This document shows, piece after piece, positions 24,849 through 32,432 of a stretch of 34,957 bases of DNA. The DNA comes from an uncultured Pelagibacteraceae bacterium (GTDB lineage Bacteria; Pseudomonadota; Alphaproteobacteria; Pelagibacterales; Pelagibacteraceae): positions 1 to 34,957 of the forward strand of contig CACJRQ010000011.1 in the NCBI GenBank assembly GCA_902595885.1. Direction: 5' to 3'. The notes under the pieces were generated by a model, which worked only from the letters and a program-made list of their open reading frames with translations, had not been told where the DNA came from and searched no databases. Position 1 is the first letter of the stretch. Each line of letters begins with the position of its first letter. Both the position numbers and the translations under genes were made by a program.

Positions 24849-26054
24849 ATGAAAAATCTTTCAAATAAAAAAATACTATTTATTATCTGTGGAGGCATAT
24901 CCGCCTATAAAAGTCTTGAAACAATTAGAATTTTTAAAAAAAATGGTGCAGAAATAAAAACTATCCTTACTAAAAGTGCAAAAGAATTTGTAACTCCACT
25001 TTCAATTACATCACTTTCTCAAGGTAAAGTGTATAGCGATTTATTTAGTGTAGAAAATGAGGCTAAAATGGATCATATCTCACTTTCAAGATGGGCAGAT
25101 ATAATTGTGATTGCACCAGCAACGGCAAATACAATTTCAAAACTGGCTCAAGGAACAACTGATGACTTAGCATCTACTGTTGTTTTAGCATCAGATAAAG
25201 ACATTATTTTAGCCCCAGCTATGAATGTAAGAATGTGGGAGCATCCAACTACTAAAACAAATATTAAAAAATTAGAAGAGTTTGGATATAAACTAATTGG
25301 TCCAGAGATTGGTGATATGGCATGTGGTGAATATGGAGAAGGTAAAATGTCAGATCCATTAATAATTGCTGAAGAAATTAATAAATATTTCTTAAGTCAA
25401 AAAAATAATAAAAAATTAAAAGCATTAGTAACAGCAGGACCAACTAATGAGTATATAGATCCAGTTCGTTTTATTACAAATAAATCAAGTGGCAAACAAG
25501 GATATGAATTAGCAAAATCATTGTCTAAAAAAGGTTTTGATACAACATTAATATCAGGTCCAACTAATCTTGAAATAATAAAAGATGTTAATCTTATAAA
25601 AGTTGAAACAGCAGATGAAATGTTGGTTGCAACTCAAGAAAATTTACCTGTAGATGTTGCAATATTTTCTGCTGCAGTAGCTGATTTTAAAATTAATAAA
25701 AAGTATGAAAATAAAATTAAAAAACAAGAGAACTTAAACTTAAATTTAGAAAAGAATATAGATATACTTAATTATGTGTCCAACCATAACTCCATGAGAC
25801 CTGAGCTTGTCATTGGATTTGCGGCAGAAACTAATGAGATTGATAAAAATGCAGAAGAAAAATTAAACAAGAAAAATTGTGACTGGATAATTTCTAATGA
25901 TGTATCAAATAAAGATATAGGATTTAATTCTGATTATAATGAGGTAACAATTCATTACAAAAACAGAGATTTTAAAAAAGAAAAACTTTCTTACAAAAAA
26001 AAATCTGGAATTTCTGATGAAATAGTTGATAGAATAATTGATCAATTGAATTAA
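24849..26054 (+). CDS. coaBC: Bifunctional phosphopantothenoylcysteine decarboxylase/synthetase
   Basis: A 401-residue fusion catalysing two successive steps of CoA synthesis. The N-terminal FMN-dependent CoaC half has the catalytic histidine in KMDHISLSRWAD, the PAMNVRMWEHP substrate loop and MACGEYGEGKM with its active cysteine. The C-terminal CTP-dependent CoaB half starts at ALVTAGPTNEYIDPVRFI and includes NKSSGKQGYELAKS and a VIGFAAET motif. Its last base overlaps the dut ATG. Confidence 0.96.
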   Translation: MKNLSNKKILFIICGGISAYKSLETIRIFKKNGAEIKTILTKSAKEFVTPLSITSLSQGKVYSDLFSVENEAKMDHISLSRWADIIVIAPATANTISKLAQGTTDDLASTVVLASDKDIILAPAMNVRMWEHPTTKTNIKKLEEFGYKLIGPEIGDMACGEYGEGKMSDPLIIAEEINKYFLSQKNNKKLKALVTAGPTNEYIDPVRFITNKSSGKQGYELAKSLSKKGFDTTLISGPTNLEIIKDVNLIKVETADEMLVATQENLPVDVAIFSAAVADFKINKKYENKIKKQENLNLNLEKNIDILNYVSNHNSMRPELVIGFAAETNEIDKNAEEKLNKKNCDWIISNDVSNKDIGFNSDYNEVTIHYKNRDFKKEKLSYKKKSGISDEIVDRIIDQLN

Positions 26055-26491
26055 TGGCAAAAGTTCTTATCAAAAAGTTAGATCCTGCAGTTGAATTACC
26101 TTCCTACAAAACAGATGGTGCATCAGGTATGGATTTAATGGCATTACTAAATGAACCCATCAATCTGAAACCAAACTCTTCATGTTTGATTCCCACTGGA
26201 ATTGCAGTCGCATTTTCAAGTGATTTCGAAATCCAAATAAGACCAAGATCTGGTTTAGCTGCAAAAAATAGTATAAGCGTTTTAAATACTCCTGGTACCA
26301 TTGATAGTGATTACCGCGGAGAGATAAAAGTAATCCTTTTTAATCATGGAAAAAATGATTTTTTAATAAACAATAAAGATAGAATAGCACAAATGATTTT
26401 AACACCTGTAATTAAAATGGAATTTGAAAAAACAGATGATCTTCCAAAAACTGTTAGAGGAGAGGGTGGTTTTGGCTCGACTGGAAAATGA
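26054..26491 (+). CDS. dut: Deoxyuridine 5'-triphosphate nucleotidohydrolase
   Basis: A 145-residue trimeric dUTPase that removes dUTP and makes dUMP for thymidylate synthesis. All five family motifs are seen: SGMDLMAL, RPRSGLAAK, GTIDSDYRGEI (uracil pocket and catalytic Asp), RIAQMIL and the C-terminal RGEGGFGSTG that closes over the active site. It overlaps coaBC by one base and the next gene by 4 nt (ATGA). Confidence 0.97.
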   Translation: MAKVLIKKLDPAVELPSYKTDGASGMDLMALLNEPINLKPNSSCLIPTGIAVAFSSDFEIQIRPRSGLAAKNSISVLNTPGTIDSDYRGEIKVILFNHGKNDFLINNKDRIAQMILTPVIKMEFEKTDDLPKTVRGEGGFGSTGK

Positions 26492-27255
26492 GCAAAAATT
26501 TAAGCAAAAAAGAAATAGATAAATTTTCGAGGCAAATAATTTTAAAAAACATAGGTCCATTAGGACAAAAAAAAATTCTAGACTCAAAGGTTTTAATAAT
26601 TGGAATGGGTGGTCTAGGATGTCCAGCAGCTGATTTTTTAACCCGATCTGGTATTGGGAAACTAGGAATTGTTGATCATGACTTCGTTAGCCTATCAAAT
26701 ATTCATAGACAAAGTTTATATGATGAAAAAGATTTAAATCACTCAAAAGTTATAATTGCGAAAAAAAAACTAAATAGAATAAACCCAAAAACAAAAATAA
26801 ATCTTTATAAATTTAAAATGGATAGAGTAAAATTTGAAAAAATAATAAAAAATTATGACTTCATTATTGATGGTACTGACAATTTTGAAAGTAAATTTTT
26901 AATTAATGATTTAAGTTTAAAATATAAAAAATATCTTGTGACAGGAGCAATTAGTAAATTTGATGGTCATATTTTTACTTTTGATTTTGTAGATAAAAAC
27001 ACTCCTTCTTTACGAGACTTCTATCAAGAGGAAGTTATTACTGATGAAATATTAAACTGTGAATATGAAGGAATATTGGGACCAGTAGCAGGAACAATTG
27101 GGACAATGTTAGCTAATGAAGTTTTAAAAAAAATATTAAAAGTTGGCCAAAATTTAAATGGATTTATTCTTATTATAGATTTATTAAATTTAAGCTTTAG
27201 AAAAGTTAAATTAAATAAAACAAAAAAAAGTGAAAATAAAAAATTTAATAAATAA
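26488..27255 (+). CDS. E1-like adenylyltransferase (ThiF/MoeB/HesA family), zinc-less
   Basis: A 255-residue Rossmann-fold enzyme that would adenylate the C-terminal glycine of a small ubiquitin-like sulfur carrier. It has the nucleotide loop GMGGLGCPAA (39-48), R15 and R74 (FSRQI, NIHRQ), K87, DGTDNFESKF and the cysteine C191 in NCEYEGILGPVAGTIG. Normal ThiF/MoeB proteins also hold a zinc ion with two CxxC pairs; here the first pair's place reads TPSLRDFY and the whole protein has only C45 and C191, so the zinc site is gone. The carrier partner (ThiS- or MoaD-like) is not in the window, so thiamin or molybdopterin roles cannot be separated. Confidence 0.87.
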   Translation: MSKNLSKKEIDKFSRQIILKNIGPLGQKKILDSKVLIIGMGGLGCPAADFLTRSGIGKLGIVDHDFVSLSNIHRQSLYDEKDLNHSKVIIAKKKLNRINPKTKINLYKFKMDRVKFEKIIKNYDFIIDGTDNFESKFLINDLSLKYKKYLVTGAISKFDGHIFTFDFVDKNTPSLRDFYQEEVITDEILNCEYEGILGPVAGTIGTMLANEVLKKILKVGQNLNGFILIIDLLNLSFRKVKLNKTKKSENKKFNK

Positions 27256-27685
27256 TATTTTTATATTCGCTCTTTTAATATTCTTTATTACCTCAAGTAA
27301 TGCAGGAGAAATATTCGTCTCTCTTAAAAAAAATAAGGTGAACGTACGCTATGGACCAAGTTTTGAATCTGACATTAAGTATGTTTATAAAAAAATAAAT
27401 TTACCTTTAAAACAAATTGATAAAAAAGAAAATTTTAGACGAATTATTGATTATAAAAATAACAGTGGATGGATTCATATTTCACAATTAAAAAAAAGTA
27501 ATTCAGTAATAACCACGAAAGATAAAGTTTTATTTAAGAAACCTACATCTTTTGCTAAACCAGTTGCTCGAATTAAGGAAGGAAGATTATTAATTATTGA
27601 AAAATGTGAACAAAATTGGTGCAAAATTAAATCAGATAAATTTGAGGGTTGGATTAAAACAGATAATATTTGGGGGCTAAATTAA
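27230..27685 (+). CDS. Exported bacterial SH3-domain protein
   Basis: A 151-residue secreted protein. I use the GTG at 27230, which gives a clean signal peptide (1-25, ending SNA); no ATG precedes that region in frame. Two SH3b-like repeats follow: about 28-82 (VSLKKNKVNVRYGPSFESDI, ending GWIHISQL) and about 90-148 (VLFKKPTSFAKPVARIKEG, ending GWIKTDN). Such domains bind cell-wall or protein ligands in the periplasm. It overlaps the adenylyltransferase by 26 nt and shares a TTAA stop overlap with the converging DUF3501 gene. Specific role unknown. Confidence 0.85.
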   Translation: MKIKNLINNIFIFALLIFFITSSNAGEIFVSLKKNKVNVRYGPSFESDIKYVYKKINLPLKQIDKKENFRRIIDYKNNSGWIHISQLKKSNSVITTKDKVLFKKPTSFAKPVARIKEGRLLIIEKCEQNWCKIKSDKFEGWIKTDNIWGLN

Positions 27686-28275
27686 CTAAAATCAGTAGAT
27701 AAAGAGGATATATTTTCTTTAGATAATTTTGTGCTGTGAGAATATTCTTTATGATCAATACCAAGCTCAATTTCTGAACTACTAGATTTAAATTTTTCTA
27801 TTTGATCATCGGTAAAATTAAAATGAATAAATTGTACTGAAGATGCTTTTCCCTCAGTAGAAGTTCTATCTACATCTTCTTCTGGAACCGCTTTAATTTT
27901 CTCACCATTTATTTTCATAAATACTGTTTCTTCTATTCCACCAACTTTTCCAAGAAAAGACGCTCTTGAAATAGGATTATCTATTTCAAACATTAGGGTT
28001 GCTGTAAGCTCCTTTCCGTTAGGTATTAGAGGATTATACGCAGAAAGCTCGTCTTGAAGTTGTTCATCACCACCTTTTTCAATGTATAGCATTTCTTGAA
28101 CTTGAGCTAACATTGTTTCATAACTTTCAAAATAAAAAGTAGCATAAGGACCTAAAGCAACTCTTCTATTTTTTTTATAATCAACAATATTTTTTCTTAA
28201 TTCACGTCTCTTACCTATATAAACATCTAGAGGCATGATATCTTCTTTTTGGATTTCTCTTTTTTCTCTAGGCAT
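27682..28275 (-). CDS. DUF3501 family protein
   Basis: A 197-residue soluble acidic protein. The opening KREIQKEDIMPLDVYIGKR and the stretch RVALGPYATFYFESYETM match DUF3501, a family of unknown function that I know mainly as a partner of a GlpC-like iron-sulfur protein and rubrerythrin. No cysteines, no membrane segment and no enzyme motif are visible. It begins 2 nt after the stop of the CCG-type Fe-S protein gene, so the two are almost certainly co-translated. Confidence 0.85.
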   Translation of the reverse strand: MPREKREIQKEDIMPLDVYIGKRRELRKNIVDYKKNRRVALGPYATFYFESYETMLAQVQEMLYIEKGGDEQLQDELSAYNPLIPNGKELTATLMFEIDNPISRASFLGKVGGIEETVFMKINGEKIKAVPEEDVDRTSTEGKASSVQFIHFNFTDDQIEKFKSSSSEIELGIDHKEYSHSTKLSKENISSLSTDFS

Positions 28276-28277
28276 GA

Positions 28278-29609
28278 TTATAAGTTATAACTTTTTGCCA
28301 TCAATTCTATAGGGTGTAGTGCCTCATCATTAGATATATTAGTGTCAACTTCTAACTGTTTTAGATGTTTGCCAGCTAAAGGACAATCCGAAGCCATATA
28401 CTTATTATTTTTTGTTTTAATTTGTCTAGCTGTAGGCCTTCCAACTTTATTAGCTAAATCATGAGTTTCTTTCATTACTCCAAAAGTTCCTCCATGACCT
28501 GCGCATCTTTCAACTACATCAATTTTAACATTTGGTATTAATTTTAACATATCTCTTGCTTTAATACCCATATTCTGTGCTCTTGCATGACACGCATGAT
28601 GCACAGTTACTCCTCCATCAATCTCATTTAATCCTTCTGCTAATCCCTCATTGTTTGCTATATCAACCACATATTCATCAATATCCATAACATTTGCAGA
28701 CAATTTTTTAATTTTTTCATCATTTGGTAATAACAAAGGCCATTCAAATTTTAACATCAATCCACAACTTGCTGTCAAAGTTAATACTTTGTATCCTTTA
28801 TCTATCCATTGTATTAAATCTTTTGAAACTTTCTTTGCCTGTTCGACAACTTTTGGAAGATCTGCTTGCTCTAAAAATGGCATTCCACAACAACCAGGAT
28901 AAGCCTCCTGAACCTCAACACCATTTTTTTTCAAAACTTTTAAAGCAGCAATACCTGTATTTTTTTTATTAAAATTTACAAAACAAGTTGAATATATAAC
29001 AACTTTTCTATCCTTAGAGGATATTTGATAATTTATTTTATCTTTATTTTTTTTGAAAAAATTAGAAAAAGTTTCTGTGTTATATTTTGGCAACTGAACT
29101 CTCTTATCTATTCCAGTAATTATTTCCAAAAGTTTTCTAATTAATTTATTTTTAATATTTGATGCCCAATTAATTATTTTAGAGAACATTACACCAATTT
29201 TAGCGTTTCTGTCTATTTGGGCTAATTGTGTTGGTACGCTTGATAATTTACCTAATTTTTTTTGCGCTGTTCTATATCGCAGCATTAAATGTGGAAAATC
29301 TAAATCGAAATCATGAGGTGGAACATATGGGCATTTAGTCATAAAACACATATCACACAAAGTACACGCATCAACAACAGGTGGAAATTGATTGCTAGAT
29401 AAGCTTTCAACATCCTCATTTTTAGACTCATCAATCATGTCAAACAACTTTGGAAATGAATCACAAAGATTAAAACATCTTCTGCACCCATGGCAAATGT
29501 CAAATACTCTTCTCATTTCAGCATCTAATTTTTCTGGATTTAAAAAATCAGGATGTTCAAAATCTATTGGATGTCTTATAGGTGCGCCTAAGCTTCCTTC
29601 TTTGCTCAT
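28278..29609 (-). CDS. GlpC/HdrD-like CCG-domain iron-sulfur protein
   Basis: A 443-residue cytoplasmic redox protein. The N-terminal part binds two [4Fe-4S] clusters: C39, C42, C45, C49 (CHGCRRCFNLC) and C82, C85, C88, C93 (CTLCDMCFMTKC). The C-terminal part has two CCG-type modules as in heterodisulfide reductase and GlpC: YPGCCGMPF with upstream YSTCFVN, and a variant second module with HHACHARAQNMG, ERCAGHGG and ASDCPLAG. In the second the canonical CC is CA, which is usual in this subfamily as far as I recall. It probably shuttles electrons to or from a neighbour; the rubrerythrin two genes' length upstream is the obvious candidate. Donor and acceptor are not established. Confidence 0.88.
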   Translation of the reverse strand: MSKEGSLGAPIRHPIDFEHPDFLNPEKLDAEMRRVFDICHGCRRCFNLCDSFPKLFDMIDESKNEDVESLSSNQFPPVVDACTLCDMCFMTKCPYVPPHDFDLDFPHLMLRYRTAQKKLGKLSSVPTQLAQIDRNAKIGVMFSKIINWASNIKNKLIRKLLEIITGIDKRVQLPKYNTETFSNFFKKNKDKINYQISSKDRKVVIYSTCFVNFNKKNTGIAALKVLKKNGVEVQEAYPGCCGMPFLEQADLPKVVEQAKKVSKDLIQWIDKGYKVLTLTASCGLMLKFEWPLLLPNDEKIKKLSANVMDIDEYVVDIANNEGLAEGLNEIDGGVTVHHACHARAQNMGIKARDMLKLIPNVKIDVVERCAGHGGTFGVMKETHDLANKVGRPTARQIKTKNNKYMASDCPLAGKHLKQLEVDTNISNDEALHPIELMAKSYNL

Positions 29610-29637
29610 ATAATTAAGTTATTTGAAATTCGAATTA

Positions 29638-29668
29638 TTTTTAGTGGGCGTTAGTCGCCCACTAAAAA
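29638..29668. other. 13-bp hairpin with reversed A/T flanks between rubrerythrin and the CCG protein
   Basis: TTTTTAGTGGGCG (29638-29650) pairs perfectly with CGCCCACTAAAAA (29656-29668) over a TTAGT loop. Unlike an intrinsic terminator, the T run leads and the A run follows on both strands, lengthening the stem with no U tail. It may protect or process the 3' end of the rubrerythrin message rather than stop transcription. Confidence 0.75.
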
Positions 29669-29674
29669 AATTGA

Positions 29675-30091
29675 TTAGCTAATAGATTCTAAAGTTTTTT
29701 GAAATTTACCAGCGTGTGATTTTTCAGCTTTAGCTAAAGTTTCAAACCAGTCAGCAATTTCTTCAAAGCCTTCTTCCCTAGCTGTTTTAGCCATACCAGG
29801 GTACATATCAGTGTACTCATGAGTTTCACCCTGTACTGCAGAAGCCAGGTTAGCTTTTGTTTCGCCAATTGGCATACCAGTTCCTGGGTCACCAACTTCT
29901 TCTAGATACTCTAAATGGCCATGTGCGTGACCAGTTTCACCTTCAGCTGTTGATCTAAAAACTGCAGCTACATCGTTGTAACCTTCTATGTCAGCTTTTT
30001 GTGCAAAATAAAGATATCTTCTGTTTGCTTGACTTTCGCCAGCAAAAGCTTCTTTTAAATTTTCTTCTGTTTTACTTCCTTTTAAAGACAT
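29675..30091 (-). CDS. Rubrerythrin-type di-iron protein without rubredoxin domain
   Basis: A 138-residue ferritin-like four-helix protein. The di-iron ligands are E19, E52 and H55 (ETGH), E89 and/or E92 ([11 protein letters not shown]), and E123 and H126 (EKSH). It starts [20 protein letters not shown], as in rubrerythrins, which reduce hydrogen peroxide to water. The C-terminal rubredoxin domain with its two CxxCG knuckles is missing, so an external electron donor is needed. A strong AAGGAG ribosome site (30102-30097) and a good promoter precede it, suggesting high expression. Irr-box-like and palindromic sites overlap or adjoin the promoter. Confidence 0.92.
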   Translation of the reverse strand: MSLKGSKTEENLKEAFAGESQANRRYLYFAQKADIEGYNDVAAVFRSTAEGETGHAHGHLEYLEEVGDPGTGMPIGETKANLASAVQGETHEYTDMYPGMAKTAREEGFEEIADWFETLAKAEKSHAGKFQKTLESIS

Positions 30092-30119
30092 TTTTTCTCC
30101 TTTTTAATGATAAATAAAT

Positions 30120-30147
30120 CATATAATCAATATTGACTGTATGTCAA
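30120..30147 (-). promoter_or_regulatory. Rubrerythrin promoter
   Basis: Minus-strand TTGACA (30147-30142, perfect -35) followed after 16 nt by TATATG (30125-30120). The start would be near 30113, giving a leader of about 22 nt that ends in an AAGGAG ribosome site. Confidence 0.7.
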
Positions 30148-30149
30148 TA
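30131..30149. promoter_or_regulatory. 7-5-7 palindrome overlapping the rubrerythrin -35 box
   Basis: TATTGAC-TGTAT-GTCAATA is a perfect inverted repeat and covers the TTGACA -35 element. A dimeric regulator bound here would block RNA polymerase. The regulator is not identified; the Fur-family protein next door is one candidate. Confidence 0.55.
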
Positions 30150-30150
30150 C

Positions 30151-30167
30151 TTTAGAATTATTATAAT
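30151..30167. promoter_or_regulatory. Irr-box-like (ICE) site upstream of rubrerythrin
   Basis: TTTAGAATTATTATAAT matches the rhizobial iron control element, as I remember it (TTTAGAA-N3-TTCTAAA), at all but two arm positions. It lies immediately upstream of the -35 box of the rubrerythrin promoter. Confidence 0.5.
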
Positions 30168-30196
30168 GTAGATTTTAAATGATTGATTAGATAGAA

Positions 30197-30625
30197 TTAT
30201 TTTTGAGTTTGATTATCACTCGCAACTTTAATCAAAACTTCCACTGAATTTATTTTTTTTCCAGTAATATTTTTTTTTATATTTACCGGATCAATATCAC
30301 TTTCATCACAATCGATTAGCTCATGTGTGTCTTCATCAAAAAAATGATGATGTGCTGAAGTGTTTGTATCAAAATAACTTTTATGACTATCAATTGATAT
30401 TTCTTTTAAATATCCTTTTTTTTCGAATGCATGTACCGTATTATAAACTGTGGCAAGAGATATTTTTTGATTCATTTTTTCAGATATCATTTTTACCAGA
30501 TCGTTAATTGTGAAATGAAAAGTTTTTTCCCTATTATATAAGACCTCACATATTTTTACTCTTTGCTTAGTGGGTCTCAGTCCAACTTCTCTTAATTTAA
30601 CAATAAAATTGCAGTTTTTTGCCAT
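30197..30625 (-). CDS. irr: Fur-family regulator, probably Irr
   Basis: A 142-residue Fur-superfamily repressor: winged helix at about 10-85 (LRPTKQRVKICEVL, then SLATVYNTVHAFEKKGYLKE), then a dimerisation/metal domain with SAHHHFFDEDTHELIDC. The HHHFF motif and the lack of C-terminal CxxC zinc pairs favour Irr, the iron/haem-responsive regulator of alphaproteobacteria, over true Fur. The divergent fabA-fabB-fabI neighbourhood also matches irr in rhizobia from memory. The N-terminal haem-regulatory GCPWHD motif of Bradyrhizobium Irr is absent, as in many Irr proteins. It probably controls its own promoter and the rubrerythrin promoter downstream. Confidence 0.8.
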   Translation of the reverse strand: MAKNCNFIVKLREVGLRPTKQRVKICEVLYNREKTFHFTINDLVKMISEKMNQKISLATVYNTVHAFEKKGYLKEISIDSHKSYFDTNTSAHHHFFDEDTHELIDCDESDIDPVNIKKNITGKKINSVEVLIKVASDNQTQK

Positions 30626-30630
30626 AATTG

Positions 30631-30647
30631 TTTATAATTGTTCTAAA
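30631..30647. promoter_or_regulatory. Irr-box-like (ICE) site at the irr start
   Basis: TTTATAA-TTG-TTCTAAA fits the remembered iron control element TTTAGAA-N3-TTCTAAA with a single arm mismatch. It ends 5 nt before the regulator's ATG on the minus strand and lies in the gap shared with fabA, so it suggests autoregulation. Confidence 0.55.
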
Positions 30648-30717
30648 GTAAGAATAAAAATATAGTGTTTTATTATATTATATTAGGATTAAATCAAGTA
30701 TTAAGGGTGCTCAAATT

Positions 30718-31218
30718 ATGAAAAAAAACTCATACTCCTATGATGATCTTATAACTTGTGGAAATGGAGATCTTTTTGGGCCCGGCAATGCAAAATTACC
30801 TCTTCCGCCAATGCTTATGTTTGACAGAATAACTGAAATCAATGAAAATAATGGTGCATTTAATAAAGGCTCTTTAAAAGCTGAATTAGATATAAAAGAT
30901 AATCTTTGGTTTTTTGATTGTCATTTTAAAAAAGATCCAGTTATGCCAGGATGCCTAGGTTTAGACGCTATGTGGCAACTGGTTGGGTTTTTTCTAGGTT
31001 GGCTAGGAAATCCTGGAAAAGGAAGAGCTTTAGGTGTTGGTACTGTAAAATTTACAGGTGAAGTTTTACAGAGTGTAAAAAATGTAAGATATGAAATAGA
31101 TATGAAAAAAATTATGTCTCCTGGAGGAACAACTGTTGGGCTTGCAAATGGAATTGTTCTTGCAGATAATAAAAAAATATATTCAGCAGAAAGTTTAAAA
31201 GTAGGATTATTTAAATAA
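30718..31218 (+). CDS. fabA: 3-hydroxydecanoyl-ACP dehydratase/isomerase FabA
   Basis: A 166-residue hotdog dehydratase that forms and isomerises 2-decenoyl-ACP, the branch point to unsaturated fatty acids. The active site is H69 in [17 protein letters not shown] and D83 in GLDAMWQ. The isomerising FabA rather than FabZ is indicated by the length, by [24 protein letters not shown] and by the following fabB. It is transcribed away from irr from a 92-nt gap, and its last base overlaps the fabB ATG. Confidence 0.96.
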   Translation: MKKNSYSYDDLITCGNGDLFGPGNAKLPLPPMLMFDRITEINENNGAFNKGSLKAELDIKDNLWFFDCHFKKDPVMPGCLGLDAMWQLVGFFLGWLGNPGKGRALGVGTVKFTGEVLQSVKNVRYEIDMKKIMSPGGTTVGLANGIVLADNKKIYSAESLKVGLFK

Positions 31219-32429
31219 TGAGAAGAGTAGTTGTTACAGGTTTAGGGGTGGTTTCTTGTTTAGGAAATAATCAAGAAGAAGTTCATCAATCTTTATTAAA
31301 TTCAAAATCAGGAATTTCTTATGCTGAAGATTATAAAGAGCATAACCTAAAAAGTCATGTTCATGGTAAACCAAATATTAAACTTGAGGATCATATCGAT
31401 AGAAAAACAATTAGATTTATGGGATCAGGCTCAGCTTACAATTATATTGCAATGAAAGAAGCAATTGAAGACTCTGGATTAGAAGAAAGTGAAGTAAGTA
31501 ATTTTAAAACTGGAATTGTGATGGGCTCAGGGGGACCTTCTATAGAAAATGTAATTTTAGCTGCAGATAAAACTAGAGCGAAGACACCAAAATTAATGGG
31601 ACCTTTTATTGTTCCAAGAACTATGGCCAGTACTGCCTCAGCAACACTTGCAGTACCATTTAAAATTAAGGGGACTAATTACACAATGAGTTCTGCTTGT
31701 GCAACAAGTGGACACTGCATAGGAAATTCTATGGAATTAATTCAAATGGGCAAACAAGATGTTGTATTTGCAGGTGGAAGTGAAGAAATTCATTGGGCGA
31801 TGACAGCAATGTTTGATGCTATGACAGCTTTATCATCAAAATATAATGACACTCCACAATCTGCGTCTAGAGCTTACGACAAAACTAGAGACGGATTTGT
31901 TATTGCAGGTGGTGCTGGCGTGTTAGTACTTGAAGAATACGAACATGCTAAAGCTAGAGGTGCTAAAATATACGCGGAATTAACTGGTTATGGAGCAACT
32001 TCAGATGGATACGACATGGTAGCACCATCAGGTGAAGGGGCTGTAAGATGTATGCAAATGGCGATGGCAACAGCTAAAAATAAAATTGATTACATTAATA
32101 CTCACGGAACATCTACTCCAGTTGGAGATATAACTGAACTTAATGCTATTAAAGAAACTTTTGGGGAGGATATTCCAAAAATAAGTTCAACAAAATCTTT
32201 GTCAGGTCATCCATTAGGCGCTGCTTCTGTTCATGAAGCAATTTATTGTTTGATAATGATGAAAAATAATTTCATTACGGGTTCTGCAAATATTACTGAT
32301 ATGGATGATGATGCTAAAAAATTTCCTATAGTTTCAAATACTGAAACAGGAGCAACTTTAAATACAGTTATGTCAAATAGCTTTGGTTTTGGTGGAACTA
32401 ATGCAGCTTTAATTTTTGAAAAGGTTTAA
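31218..32429 (+). CDS. fabB: 3-oxoacyl-ACP synthase I FabB
   Basis: A 403-residue condensing enzyme that elongates unsaturated acyl-ACP. The catalytic triad is C161 ([12 protein letters not shown]), H296 ([11 protein letters not shown]) and H331 (SLSGHPLGA), and the C-terminal glycine loop is [15 protein letters not shown]. FabB rather than FabF follows from the pairing with fabA and the [18 protein letters not shown] start. It is separated from fabI by 3 nt. Confidence 0.96.
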   Translation: MRRVVVTGLGVVSCLGNNQEEVHQSLLNSKSGISYAEDYKEHNLKSHVHGKPNIKLEDHIDRKTIRFMGSGSAYNYIAMKEAIEDSGLEESEVSNFKTGIVMGSGGPSIENVILAADKTRAKTPKLMGPFIVPRTMASTASATLAVPFKIKGTNYTMSSACATSGHCIGNSMELIQMGKQDVVFAGGSEEIHWAMTAMFDAMTALSSKYNDTPQSASRAYDKTRDGFVIAGGAGVLVLEEYEHAKARGAKIYAELTGYGATSDGYDMVAPSGEGAVRCMQMAMATAKNKIDYINTHGTSTPVGDITELNAIKETFGEDIPKISSTKSLSGHPLGAASVHEAIYCLIMMKNNFITGSANITDMDDDAKKFPIVSNTETGATLNTVMSNSFGFGGTNAALIFEKV

Positions 32430-32432
32430 TTT

